Under the pieces are notes generated by a model. It ran no database searches. It saw only the letters and a program-made list of their open reading frames with translations, and had not been told where the DNA came from. Below, one piece after another: positions 53,609 through 62,314 of a DNA stretch of 64,000 nt. Position 1 is the stretch's first letter. The number at the start of each line of letters is the position of its first letter. The translations under genes were made by a program, and so were the position numbers. This DNA comes from RAM1 sp050247515. GTDB taxonomy: Bacteria; Pseudomonadota; Gammaproteobacteria; Burkholderiales; Burkholderiaceae_C. The DNA lies in NCBI GenBank assembly GCA_050247515.1, contig JBFWUB010000003.1, forward strand, positions 124,001 through 188,000, given 5' to 3'.

Positions 53609-54330
53609 ACACCAATCTTCTCGAGCTGTCCGGTGTGCACACGCACATCGGCGCCTATCACATCCTGCATGGCGTGGACCTGGCGGTGCCGCGCGGGCAG
53701 CTGACCATGCTGCTGGGCCGCAACGGCGCCGGCAAGTCGACCACGCTGCGCACCATCATGGGCCTGTGGCAGGCCTCGCAAGGCAGCGTGCGTTTCAACG
53801 GCAACGACATCACGAAGCTGAACACGCCGCAGATCGCCGGCATGAACATCGCCTATGTGCCCGAGGCCATGGGCATCTTCTCGGACCTGACGGTCAAGGA
53901 AAACATGCTGCTGGCCGCGCGCGGCGCCAAGAACGCCAGCCAGATGGACGACGCACGGCTGAAGTGGATCTTTGGCCTGTTCCCGGCGGTGGAAAAGTTC
54001 TGGAACCATCCCGCGGGCAAACTGTCGGGCGGGCAAAAGCAGATGCTGGCCGTGTCGCGCGCCATTGTGGAGCCGCGCGAGCTGCTGATCATCGACGAGC
54101 CCAGCAAGGGGCTGGCGCCCGCGATCATCAACAACATGATCGATGCGTTTGGCCAGCTCAAGGCCAGCGGCGTCACGATCCTGCTGGTGGAGCAGAACTT
54201 CAACTTCGCCAAACGCCTGGGCGACACCGTGGCCGTGATGGACAACGGCGTGGTGGTGCATGCCGGTTCGATGAAGGACCTGGCGGATGACGAGGCATTG
54301 CAGACCTCATTGCTGGGGCTCGCGCTATGA
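53605..54330 (+). CDS. livF: ABC transporter ATP-binding protein, LivF type
   Basis: The product has 241 residues with Walker A GRNGAGKST (about 36-44), signature KLSGGQKQMLAV, Walker B LLIIDEPSKGLAP and switch LLVEQNF. It is the second ATPase of the importer. The start overlaps the livG stop (ATGA) and the stop overlaps the livH start (ATGA). Confidence 0.96.
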   Translation: MNTNLLELSGVHTHIGAYHILHGVDLAVPRGQLTMLLGRNGAGKSTTLRTIMGLWQASQGSVRFNGNDITKLNTPQIAGMNIAYVPEAMGIFSDLTVKENMLLAARGAKNASQMDDARLKWIFGLFPAVEKFWNHPAGKLSGGQKQMLAVSRAIVEPRELLIIDEPSKGLAPAIINNMIDAFGQLKASGVTILLVEQNFNFAKRLGDTVAVMDNGVVVHAGSMKDLADDEALQTSLLGLAL

Positions 54331-55310
54331 AAAACCTGGACTTTGACTGGCGGCCGCTGGCCCTGGTGCCGGCACTTGCATTGCTGGCCTTTCCGCTGAT
54401 CGGCTCGGGCTCCACCTGGCTCACGCTCACCGTGGCGGGCCTGGCCATGGGCATGATCATCTTCATCATCGCTTCGGGCCTGACGCTGGTGTTCGGCCTG
54501 ATGGATGTGCTGAATTTCGGCCACGGCGTGTTCATTGCGCTAGGCGCCTATGTGGCCACCTCGGTGCTGGCCGGCATGGGGGACTGGACATCGTCTGCCG
54601 AGCTGTGGCGCAACCTGGTGGCGCTGGCGCTGGCCATGACGGTCGGCATGATGGTGGCTGGCGCCGTGGGCGTGGCATTTGAGCGCGTGATCGTGCGGCC
54701 GGTGTACGGCCAGCACCTCAAGCAGATCCTCATCACCATGGGCGGCATGATCATTGGTGAAGAGCTCATCAAGGTGATCTGGGGGCCGCAGCAGATTGCG
54801 CTGCCCATGCCCGAGGCGCTGCGCGGCTCGCTGCTGCTGGGCGATGCGTCGATTGAGCGTTACCGCGTGGTGGCGGTGCTGGTGGGCGTGGCTGTGTTTG
54901 CGCTGCTGGCCTGGACGCTGAGCCGCACCAAGGTCGGCCTGCTGATCCGCGCAGGGGTCCAGGACCGCGAGATGGTCGAATCGCTGGGCTACCGCATCCG
55001 CCGCCTGTTCGTGGGCGTGTTTGTGGTGGGCAGCGCACTGGCCGGCCTGGGCGGCGTGATGTGGGGGCTGTACCAGCAAAGCGTGACGCCGCAGATGGGC
55101 GCGCAGGTCAACATCCTGATCTTCATCGTGATCATCATCGGCGGGCTGGGCTCCACGGGCGGCGCCTTGATCGGCGCGCTGCTGGTGGGGCTGATGGCCA
55201 ACTACACCGGCTTTCTGGCGCCCAAGGTCGCGCTGTTTTCCAATATCGCGCTGATGGTGGCGGTTTTGCTCTGGCGTCCGCAGGGCGTCTATCCCGTCAC
55301 GAACCGGTAA
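54327..55310 (+). CDS. livH: branched-chain-type ABC transporter permease, LivH
   Basis: The product has 327 residues with about eight membrane helices. LivH motifs are present: GLTLVFGLMDVLNFGHGVFIALGAY (in parts, GLTLVFGLMDVLNFGH and GVFIALGAY) and the coupling-helix region LIRAGVQDREMVESLGYRI. It pairs with LivM to form the pore. The next gene follows after 7 bp. Confidence 0.95.
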   Translation: MKNLDFDWRPLALVPALALLAFPLIGSGSTWLTLTVAGLAMGMIIFIIASGLTLVFGLMDVLNFGHGVFIALGAYVATSVLAGMGDWTSSAELWRNLVALALAMTVGMMVAGAVGVAFERVIVRPVYGQHLKQILITMGGMIIGEELIKVIWGPQQIALPMPEALRGSLLLGDASIERYRVVAVLVGVAVFALLAWTLSRTKVGLLIRAGVQDREMVESLGYRIRRLFVGVFVVGSALAGLGGVMWGLYQQSVTPQMGAQVNILIFIVIIIGGLGSTGGALIGALLVGLMANYTGFLAPKVALFSNIALMVAVLLWRPQGVYPVTNR

Positions 55311-55317
55311 GACCGTC

Positions 55318-56397
55318 ATGCTGAATCGCATCCTCTCCAACGACTACCCCCGCAGCAAAGCGCTCGCCGCCATTCTGGTCGTGCTGCTGCTGGGCCTGGC
55401 GTTCGCGCCGTTCATCTTTCCGGGCGTCAAGGCGCTGTCCGTGGCCGCCAAGGTGCTGGTGTTCATCGTGCTCGTGGCGAGCTTCGATCTGCTGCTGGGC
55501 TACACCGGCATCGTGAGCTTCGCCCACACCATGTTCTTTGGCATCGGCGCTTATGGCATCGCGATCACCAGCACACGGCTGGGCGCCAGCTGGGAGTCGC
55601 TGCTGCTGGGCCTGGCTGCGTCGCTGGCCGTGTCGCTGGTGCTGTCGCTGGCGATCGGGCTGTTCTCCCTGCGGGTGCGGGCGATCTTCTTTGCCATGAT
55701 CACGCTGGCCGTGGCGGCAGCGTTCCAGACGCTGGCCTCGCAGCTGTCGGACCTGACGGGCGGCGAAGACGGCCTGAGCTTCAAGCTGCCCGCGCTGCTG
55801 ATGCCCAGCACCGAATTCCTGGCAGAGCCCCTCCTGGGCGTGAGCGTGGACGGCCGGCTTCTCACGTATTACCTGCTGTTCGTCACGGCACTGGTGCTGC
55901 TGCTGGCGCTGCTGCGCATTGTCAATTCTCCGTTTGGGCGCGTGCTGCAGGCCATCCGTGAAAACGAATTCCGCGCCGAAGCCATCGGCTACCGCGTGGT
56001 GGTGTACCGCACCACGTCCAGCGTGCTGTCGGCGCTGTTTGCCACGCTTGCGGGCGCCATGCTCGCGCTCTGGCTGCGCTACAACGGGCCTGATACATCG
56101 CTCAGCTTCGAAATCATGATCGACGTGCTGCTGATCGTGGTGATCGGCGGCATGGGCACGATGTACGGCGCGGCCATCGGCTCGGTGGTGTTCCTGGTGG
56201 CGCAAAGCTACCTGCAGGACCTGCTGCGCCTGGCCAGCCAGGCAGCGTCCAGCGTGCCGATGTTGTCCGCCCTGCTTTCGCCTGACCGCTGGCTGCTCTG
56301 GCTGGGCCTGCTGTTCGTGCTCTCGGTGTATTACTTCCCCACCGGCGTTGTGGGGCGGCTTCGTGCCGCGACTGCCAGGGATTCATTGAAGAAATAA
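55318..56397 (+). CDS. livM: branched-chain-type ABC transporter permease, LivM
   Basis: The product has 359 residues with about ten helices. The LivM pattern LLGYTGIVSFAHTMFFGIGAYG (about 59-80, split LLGYTGIVSFAHTM and FFGIGAYG) and the coupling motif LQAIRENEFRAEAIGYRV are clear. It is followed 13 bp later by a second binding-protein gene. Confidence 0.95.
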   Translation: MLNRILSNDYPRSKALAAILVVLLLGLAFAPFIFPGVKALSVAAKVLVFIVLVASFDLLLGYTGIVSFAHTMFFGIGAYGIAITSTRLGASWESLLLGLAASLAVSLVLSLAIGLFSLRVRAIFFAMITLAVAAAFQTLASQLSDLTGGEDGLSFKLPALLMPSTEFLAEPLLGVSVDGRLLTYYLLFVTALVLLLALLRIVNSPFGRVLQAIRENEFRAEAIGYRVVVYRTTSSVLSALFATLAGAMLALWLRYNGPDTSLSFEIMIDVLLIVVIGGMGTMYGAAIGSVVFLVAQSYLQDLLRLASQAASSVPMLSALLSPDRWLLWLGLLFVLSVYYFPTGVVGRLRAATARDSLKK

Positions 56398-56410
56398 CTG
56401 GAGACATGCC

Positions 56411-57544
56411 ATGACATTCTGGAAATCACTGGGTATCTGCGCGCTGGCCTCGCTGGCGCTGGCCCTGCCTGCCGCCAAGGCACAGGAGATCGTGGTGGGG
56501 CAGGTCGCGCCGCTGTCGGGCGTGCTGGCCAGCACCGGCGCCCAGATGGTACTGGGCGGCAAGATCTATTTCGACCACATCAACAGCAAGGGCGGCATCC
56601 ACGGCGCCAGGATCAAGCAGGTGGTGGTGGACGACGGCTACAAGGTGGACGAGACGGTGCGCCTCACGCAGGAGCTGCTGGCCCGCCCCGAGGTGGTGGC
56701 GCTGTACGGCTTTGCCGGCACGGCCAACGTGGGCAAGCTGCTGGCCGACGGCGTGCTGGAGCAGGGCGGGGCGGCGCTGGTGGCGCCCTACACCGGCGGC
56801 GAGCCGCTGCGCAGCCCCTTTAACCCCTGGATCTACCACGTGCGCGCCGGCTATGCGGACGAGGCCGAGCACATGGTGCAGCAGGTCACCACGCTGGGCA
56901 TGAACCGCGTGGCCGTGATGTACCAGGACGACGGCTTCGGCAAGGCCGGCCTGGTGGGCGTGGAGGCGGCGCTGGCCAAGCGCGGCCTGAAGCTCACGGT
57001 GGCCGCCGGCTACGAGCGCAACACCGACAAGGTGGACGACGCCGTGAAGAAAATCAAGGCGTCAGACGCGCAGGCGATCATCATGATCTCGGTCAACAAG
57101 CCCACGGCGGCGTTCATCAAGCGCTACCGCGAATCGGGCGGCGGCGCGCAGCTGTACAACATCTCGGTGGTGGACCCGGCGGAGCTGGTCAAGCTGGCCG
57201 GGCTGAAGAACGCGCACGGCCTGGGCATCAGCCAGGTGGTGCCGTACCCCTACATGCCCAACCTGCCGGTGATCCGTGAATACCAGACACTGCTGGCCAG
57301 ACACGCACCCAACGAGCAGGTGAACTACACCAGCTTTGAACAGTTCCTGGGTGCCAAGGTGCTGGTGGAGGCGCTGCGCCGCGCCGGCCCCAAGCCCACG
57401 CGCGCCAAGGTGGCAAAAGCCCTGGAAACACTGGGCACCTGGGACCTGGGTGGCGTGACGGTCAATTACTCGCCCGACAACCGGGTGGGGTCGCGCTATG
57501 TGGAAGTCACCGTGATCGGCAGCACCGGCAAGCTGCTGAAATAG
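56411..57544 (+). CDS. ABC transporter substrate-binding protein (LivK type), second copy
   Basis: The product has 377 residues. The signal peptide is short (ALASLALALPAAKAQ). The type 1 fold carries IVVGQVAPLSGVLASTGAQM, HGARIKQVVVDDGYKVDETV and YGFAGTANVGKLLADGVL. It is clearly distinct in sequence from the receptor at 49868, so one permease set appears to be served by two receptors, perhaps for different chain lengths or for two hydroxyacids. It precedes the alpha/beta hydrolase gene by 60 bp. Confidence 0.94.
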   Translation: MTFWKSLGICALASLALALPAAKAQEIVVGQVAPLSGVLASTGAQMVLGGKIYFDHINSKGGIHGARIKQVVVDDGYKVDETVRLTQELLARPEVVALYGFAGTANVGKLLADGVLEQGGAALVAPYTGGEPLRSPFNPWIYHVRAGYADEAEHMVQQVTTLGMNRVAVMYQDDGFGKAGLVGVEAALAKRGLKLTVAAGYERNTDKVDDAVKKIKASDAQAIIMISVNKPTAAFIKRYRESGGGAQLYNISVVDPAELVKLAGLKNAHGLGISQVVPYPYMPNLPVIREYQTLLARHAPNEQVNYTSFEQFLGAKVLVEALRRAGPKPTRAKVAKALETLGTWDLGGVTVNYSPDNRVGSRYVEVTVIGSTGKLLK

Positions 57545-57604
57545 CGGTCGCGGCCACCGGACGAAGCCAGAAGAACACACAACAGCGAAGCGGAGGCAGA
57601 TGCC

Positions 57605-58498
57605 ATGAACTTCACATCCAGCTATGTGACCTGCGCCGGTCGCGAGATCCACTACACCGAATGGGGCGCCCAGCACGCCCGCACCGTGATCGCCTGGCAC
57701 GGCCTGGCCCGCACCGGCCGCGACATGGACGAGCTGGCCGCGCATCTGAGCGCGCGCGGCTGGCGCGTGATCTGCCCCGACACGATTGGCCGTGGCCTGA
57801 GCCAGTGGGCGGTGGACCCGCACAACGAGTACAGGCTGGCGTTTTACGCGCGCATCGCGGCCGACCTGATGGACCGGCTGCACGTGGACGAAGCCCATTG
57901 GGTGGGCACGTCCATGGGCGGCGCCATTGGCACGGTGTGCGCCGCCGGGCTGCTGCAGCCGCAGCTCAAGGCGCGCATCAGGAGCCTGGTGCTCAATGAC
58001 AACGCCCCCAGGCTGGCCGCGCCCGCGGTGGAGCGCATCAAGGCCTATGCGGGCAACCCGCCGGCGTTCGCCACGGTCGCGGAACTGGAGGCGTTCTTTC
58101 GCGTGGTGTACAAGCCCTACGGCTGGCTCAGCGACGCGCAGTGGCGCCGCCTGACCGAGACGTCCACGCGGCGCCTGCCCGATGGCCGCGTGACGCCGCA
58201 CTACGATCCGGCCATGGTGCGCCAGTTCATCGACCACCCGAACGACTACGACCTGTGGGAGCACTACGACGCGCTGGCGATTCCGGTGCTGTGCCTGCGC
58301 GGCGAAGACTCGGACCTGGTGCTGGCTGAAACCACCGACGAGATGCGCCGGCGCGGGCCGGGCGCGCGCGGCCTGGCGCATGTGATTGAAGTGCCGGGCT
58401 GCGGCCATGCGCCCGCCTTGAATGTGCCGGCGCAGCTGGACGCGGTGTCGGGGTTTATTGAGTCGGTCTGCGAGCGCGAGCTGCTGTCCAATCACTGA
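57605..58498 (+). CDS. cytoplasmic alpha/beta-hydrolase
   Basis: The product has 297 residues with GGAGG upstream. There is no signal peptide. The nucleophile elbow GTSMGG places Ser at about 103. The oxyanion-type AWHGLARTGRDMDEL and CPDTIGRGLS precede it, LRGEDSD likely holds the acid, and the catalytic His lies in GCGHAPAL near 278. Closest in style to carboxylesterases or hydroxyester hydrolases. As the last gene of a polyester-degradation locus it could hydrolyse imported hydroxybutyrate oligomers (inference). The 3' end overlaps hemH by 7 bp, convergent. Confidence 0.9.
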   Translation: MNFTSSYVTCAGREIHYTEWGAQHARTVIAWHGLARTGRDMDELAAHLSARGWRVICPDTIGRGLSQWAVDPHNEYRLAFYARIAADLMDRLHVDEAHWVGTSMGGAIGTVCAAGLLQPQLKARIRSLVLNDNAPRLAAPAVERIKAYAGNPPAFATVAELEAFFRVVYKPYGWLSDAQWRRLTETSTRRLPDGRVTPHYDPAMVRQFIDHPNDYDLWEHYDALAIPVLCLRGEDSDLVLAETTDEMRRRGPGARGLAHVIEVPGCGHAPALNVPAQLDAVSGFIESVCERELLSNH

Positions 58499-59595
58499 GC
58501 CGCGCCCAGTGCCAGCGCCGCCGCGCGGCTGGCCGCCAGCGCGACGCTGTCCGCGCCGACCCGGGTGGGCCAACCCGCCAGGTGCTGCACGGTGACGCCG
58601 GCCAGGGCCTGGATCCACGCCGGGTCGTCGTTCAGGCAGGGGATGTAGTTGAACACCTTGCCACCCGCGTGCAGGAAGGCTTCGCGCGCTTCCATGTTGA
58701 TTTCTTCCAGCGTTTCCAGGCAGTCGCCGGTGAAGCCGGGACACACCACGTCCACGCGCTGCGTGCCCGCCTGCGCCAGCGCAATGAGCGTGGGCTCGGT
58801 GTAGGGCTCCAGCCACCTGGCCTTGCCAAAGCGCGACTGGAAGGTGACCCTGTAGCGGTCTTTCGCGATGCCCAGCTCGCCGGCCAGCAGCCGCGCGGTC
58901 TTGTGGCATTCGCAGTGGTAAGGGTCGCCCAGGTGCAGGGTGCGTTCGGGCACGCCGTGAAAGCTCATCACCAGCTGGTCGGGCTGGCCTTGCGCGGCCC
59001 AGTGGGCGCGTATGCGCGCGGCCAGCGCGGCAATGTAGGGCGCGTCGTCGTGGTAGCGCTGCACAAAGCGCAGCTCGGGGATGTTGCGCGTGCGCGCGGC
59101 CCAGTCGTACACGGCGTCGCATACGCTGGCGGTGGTGGTGCCGCTGTACTGCGGGTAGGCCGGCACGACCAGGATGCGGGTGGCGCCGTCGGCCTTCAGC
59201 GCGTCCAACTGCGAGGCCACGGACGGGTTGCCGTAGCGCATGGCGTATCGCACCAGCACATCGTGGCCGGCGTCGGCCAGCGCCGTGCCCAGGGCTTGCG
59301 CCTGGCGTTCGGTCCAGACCTTCAGCGGCGAGCCCTCGGGCGTCCAGATGCTGGCGTACTTTTGCGCCGACTTGGCCGGGCGCACCCGCAGGATGATGCC
59401 GTGCAGGATGGGCAGCCACACGATGCGCGGGATCTCGACCACGCGCGGGTCGCTCAGGAACTGCGCCAGGTAGCGGCGCACGGCGGCGGCGGTGGGGGCG
59501 TCAGGCGTGCCCAGGTTGCACAGCAGCACGCCGGTGCGGGCAGGCTGGCCGTGCTGGAAGGTGGGTTCGCCGCGATAGGGGGAGGGCAGGGGCAT
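58492..59595 (-). CDS. hemH: ferrochelatase
   Basis: The 367-residue protein inserts Fe2+ into protoporphyrin IX, the last step of protoheme synthesis. Signatures: GVLLCNLGTPDAPT near residue 23, GNPSVASQLDALKADG, and the metal-ligand segment QLVMSFHGVPERTLHLGDPY (His of SFHG). Further motifs are FQSRFGKARWLEPYTEPTL (in parts) and VCPGFTGDCLETLEEI. Length is standard. The start codon is 18 bp from the divergent HAD gene start, so the promoters overlap the opposite coding regions. Confidence 0.97.
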   Translation of the reverse strand: MPLPSPYRGEPTFQHGQPARTGVLLCNLGTPDAPTAAAVRRYLAQFLSDPRVVEIPRIVWLPILHGIILRVRPAKSAQKYASIWTPEGSPLKVWTERQAQALGTALADAGHDVLVRYAMRYGNPSVASQLDALKADGATRILVVPAYPQYSGTTTASVCDAVYDWAARTRNIPELRFVQRYHDDAPYIAALAARIRAHWAAQGQPDQLVMSFHGVPERTLHLGDPYHCECHKTARLLAGELGIAKDRYRVTFQSRFGKARWLEPYTEPTLIALAQAGTQRVDVVCPGFTGDCLETLEEINMEAREAFLHAGGKVFNYIPCLNDDPAWIQALAGVTVQHLAGWPTRVGADSVALAASRAAALALGAAQ

Positions 59596-59613
59596 GAGGT
59601 ATTCTCACCGACC

Positions 59614-60309
59614 ATGCTGGACATCTCAAAAATCAGGGCCATTTCCCTGGACCTGGACGACACCCTGTGGCCGATCTGGCCCACCATCGAGCGTGCCGAG
59701 AAAGTCCTGCACGACTGGCTGAATGACCACGCCCCGATGGCCGCGGCGCTGTTTTCCAGCCCGACCGCGCTGCGCGAGATCCGCGACTACATGGCCGCCA
59801 ACCGCCCCGACCTCAAGCACGACCTGAGCGCCGTGCGGCGCGAGTCCATCCGTCTGGCGCTGTACCGCGCGGGCGAGAACCCGCTGCTGGCTGAAACCGC
59901 GTTCGAGGTGTTCTTTGCCGAGCGCCAGCGCGTGGAGCTGTTTGACGACGTGCTGCCCGCGCTGACCCTGCTGGCGCAGCGGTTCCCCGTGGTAAGTCTG
60001 TCCAACGGCAACGCCGATGTACACCGCGTGGGGCTGGGCCAGTATTTCCGGGCGTCGATCACCGCGCGCGAGTTCGGCGTGGGCAAGCCCGACCCGCGCA
60101 TCTTCCATGCGGCCGCCGGCGCGGTGGATGTGAAGCCCGATGAAGTGCTGCACATCGGCGACGATGTCACGCTGGACGTGCTGGGCGCGATCAACAGCGG
60201 CATGCAGGCCGCCTGGGTCAACCGCGCCGATCACATGTGGCCGCACGACCAGCAGCCGCACCTGGTGCTGACCAACCTCACGGAGCTGTGCGAGTTGCTG
60301 CGCGGCTGA
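59614..60309 (+). CDS. HAD-superfamily hydrolase
   Basis: The product has 231 residues from the ATG at 59614. HAD motif I is SLDLDDTLWP (Asp about 13 and 15), motif II FPVVSLSNGNADV, and motif III/IV VGKPDPRIFHAAAG with LHIGDDVTLDVLGAINSGM. A helical cap after motif I fits class I phosphatases. The substrate is unknown. A start further upstream (a long open frame from 58582) would overlap hemH and was rejected. Confidence 0.92.
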   Translation: MLDISKIRAISLDLDDTLWPIWPTIERAEKVLHDWLNDHAPMAAALFSSPTALREIRDYMAANRPDLKHDLSAVRRESIRLALYRAGENPLLAETAFEVFFAERQRVELFDDVLPALTLLAQRFPVVSLSNGNADVHRVGLGQYFRASITAREFGVGKPDPRIFHAAAGAVDVKPDEVLHIGDDVTLDVLGAINSGMQAAWVNRADHMWPHDQQPHLVLTNLTELCELLRG

Positions 60310-60324
60310 GCGCGCGGCCCGGGC

Positions 60325-61164
60325 TTACAGCTTGCCCAGCGCCTGCACCCGCCAGGCCAGCCACAGCTTGCGCAGCGGCGTGAGGCTCACGCGCTGGTGC
60401 AGCACCTGGAAGTTGTCGCGCTCGATCTCGCGCAGCAGCGTGCGGTAGATGCTGGCCATCATGAGGCCCGCCTTCTGGGTGCGGCGGTCGGCTTCGGGCA
60501 GCAGGGCCAGGGCTTCGTCGTAACAGCGGTGCGCGCGCTCGGCCTGGAAGCGCATCAGCGCCACAAAGCGGTCGGAGTAGGCGCGCTTCAGGATCTCGTG
60601 CGCCTTCACGTCAAACTGCTGCAGCTCGCTGACCGGCAGGTAAATGCGTCCGCGCAGCGCGTCTTCACCCACGTCGCGGATGATGTTGGTCAGCTGGAAG
60701 GCCAGGCCCAGCTTGTGCGCGTACTCGGTCGTCTGGGGCTGGCTCTGGCCGAAGATGCGCGCTGAGACCTCGCCCACGATGCCGGCCACCAGGTGGCAGT
60801 AGCGCTGCAGGCCGGGGAAATCGAGGTAGCGCGTCTGCTCCAGGTCCATCTGGCAGCCCTCGATCACGGCCTGCAGGTGGCGGGCTTCGATGCCGTATTC
60901 GGCCGCCAGCGGCATCAGCGCCTTCATGACCGGGTGGCTGGGCTCGCCTGCGTAGGCGCGGGTCACTTCGCCTTGCCACCAGGCGAGCTTGGTGCGGGCA
61001 ATGCCGGCGTCTTCCACCTCGTCCACCACATCGTCGACCTCGCGGCAGAAGGCATAAAAGGCCGTGATGGCGGCGCGCCGCGGCTTGGGCAGGAACAAGA
61101 AGGCGTAGTAGAAGCTGCTGCCCGATGCGGCGGCCTTCTCCTGTACGTACTGTTGCGGTGTCAT
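60325..61164 (-). CDS. hpnD: presqualene diphosphate synthase HpnD-like
   Basis: The product has 279 residues from the ATG at 61164. Both Asp-rich isoprenoid-synthase motifs are present: REVDDVVDEVED (about 41-52) and NIIRDVGEDALRGRIYLP. YAFCREVDDVVDE and FQLTNIIRD are typical of HpnD, which in hopanoid synthesis condenses two farnesyl diphosphates to presqualene diphosphate. It follows hpnC by 31 bp. HpnE and squalene-hopene cyclase genes are not in the window. Confidence 0.9.
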   Translation of the reverse strand: MTPQQYVQEKAAASGSSFYYAFLFLPKPRRAAITAFYAFCREVDDVVDEVEDAGIARTKLAWWQGEVTRAYAGEPSHPVMKALMPLAAEYGIEARHLQAVIEGCQMDLEQTRYLDFPGLQRYCHLVAGIVGEVSARIFGQSQPQTTEYAHKLGLAFQLTNIIRDVGEDALRGRIYLPVSELQQFDVKAHEILKRAYSDRFVALMRFQAERAHRCYDEALALLPEADRRTQKAGLMMASIYRTLLREIERDNFQVLHQRVSLTPLRKLWLAWRVQALGKL

Positions 61165-61195
61165 GCGCGTGATTGTCCCATCGGGCGCGCGCGTT

Positions 61196-62206
61196 TCAGC
61201 CGCGCAGGCGCACAAACCGGGCTTGCAGCGGCCCCTTGGCGGCCAGCGTCGCGGCCAGGCGCAGCAGGATGGCGTGGACTTCGCTGCGCGGTACCTTCAC
61301 GCGCTGGCGCAACGCGCCCGGGCCGGCTTGCTGCAGCAGGGCCAGCGTGCGCGCGCCGATCAGGGCCGGCAGCGCGCTGCCCGCGCGCACGCGCCGGTGG
61401 TTCACGGCCATGCAGTAGCGCATGCCTTGCTCCAGCCCGGTGCTGGCCTGGGCGAGCCAGTGGTTGTAAAGCGGTGCCAGCCGCGCGGGTTCGCGGGCCA
61501 CGTCCTGGGGCGCCAGGCCGGCCTGCGCCAGCGCATCGGCGGGCAGATAGCAGCGGCCCGCCGCCAGGTCCGCGCCCATGTCGCGCAGGATGTTGATGAG
61601 CTGCAAGGCACTGCCGTAGGCGCGGCCCAGTTCGCGCATGCGCGGCTGCGGCAGGCTGGCAAAACCGCTCAGGTGGCGAAAGCAAAGATCCGTCCAGAAC
61701 TCGCCCACGCAGCCGGCGACGAGCCAGGTGTATTCGTCCAGCTCGTCGGCGCTGGCCAGTGCGCATGGGCCGGGGCCGTTGCCGAACCGTTCAATGTCCA
61801 GCGATTGCCCCAGCGTGATGTGGCGCAGCACCGTGCGGATATCGGCCTGGTCGGCGCCATCCAGCGCATCCAGCCAGGCCAGGCATTGCGGCAGCGCGAG
61901 GATCAGGTGGCGCTCGTGCGGGTCCTGCTGCAGCGCCGCGAAAGCGCTGGACAGCTCGCCGATGGCCGCGCGCGCACCGGCGTCGCCTTCAATCGCCGCG
62001 GCCAGGGTGGCCAGCTGGGTGCGCCGCGCCGCCGAGGGCAGCTCGGTGGTGTCTGCCAGCGTGTCCGTGGCCCGGGCCAGCAGGTAGGCCGCGGCCACGG
62101 GCTCGCGCAACGGCGCCGGCAGCAGACGGATCGACAGGTAAAACGAGCGCGAAACGCCACGCAGCAGCGCCAGTTTGTCGGTGGGGATGGTGGGGGTGGT
62201 GGGCAT
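61196..62206 (-). CDS. hpnC: squalene/phytoene synthase family protein (HpnC-like)
   Basis: The product has 336 residues. The conserved substrate-binding motifs are VSRSFYLSIRLLP, ARATDTLADT (first Asp-rich motif, about 44-53) and LINILRDMGADLAAGRCYLP (second). The sequence is closer in style to eukaryote-like squalene synthases than to HpnD. HpnC normally converts hydroxysqualene or presqualene intermediates toward squalene. The two genes form an isoprenoid C30 unit, so the cell probably makes hopanoids or a C30 carotenoid. HpnC versus squalene synthase cannot be separated with confidence. Confidence 0.82.
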   Translation of the reverse strand: MPTTPTIPTDKLALLRGVSRSFYLSIRLLPAPLREPVAAAYLLARATDTLADTTELPSAARRTQLATLAAAIEGDAGARAAIGELSSAFAALQQDPHERHLILALPQCLAWLDALDGADQADIRTVLRHITLGQSLDIERFGNGPGPCALASADELDEYTWLVAGCVGEFWTDLCFRHLSGFASLPQPRMRELGRAYGSALQLINILRDMGADLAAGRCYLPADALAQAGLAPQDVAREPARLAPLYNHWLAQASTGLEQGMRYCMAVNHRRVRAGSALPALIGARTLALLQQAGPGALRQRVKVPRSEVHAILLRLAATLAAKGPLQARFVRLRG

Positions 62207-62230
62207 GGCGGTTGGGCTCCAGATTGTCGC

Positions 62231-62260
62231 TTGACATGCATCAAGGTTTTCCCGTAGATT
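62231..62260 (+). promoter_or_regulatory. sigma-70 promoter of the RND efflux operon
   Basis: A perfect -35 TTGACA (62231-62236) and TAGATT (62255-62260) are 18 bp apart. It lies 55 bp upstream of the adaptor gene, in the divergent gap with hpnC. Confidence 0.55.
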
Positions 62261-62272
62261 ACTAACCAGTCA

Positions 62273-62284
62273 GTCATTAATGAC
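62273..62284. promoter_or_regulatory. TetR-type operator candidate upstream of the RND efflux operon
   Basis: GTCATTAATGAC is a perfect 12-bp palindrome just downstream of the promoter, preceded by ACTAACCAGTCAGTCA, a pattern seen at TetR-regulated RND pump promoters. No tetR gene lies in the window; it could be beyond the right edge. Confidence 0.4.
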
Positions 62285-62314
62285 GTTTCTGCATACTTTT
62301 CCCTCAGGTCTGCC

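Noticed and set aside
57062..59419. Very long open frame on the minus strand (785 codons)
   Set aside because: It lies antisense to the second binding protein and alpha/beta hydrolase genes and then reads hemH out of frame. Composition is Arg/Ala/His-rich without any domain; typical high-GC antisense artefact.
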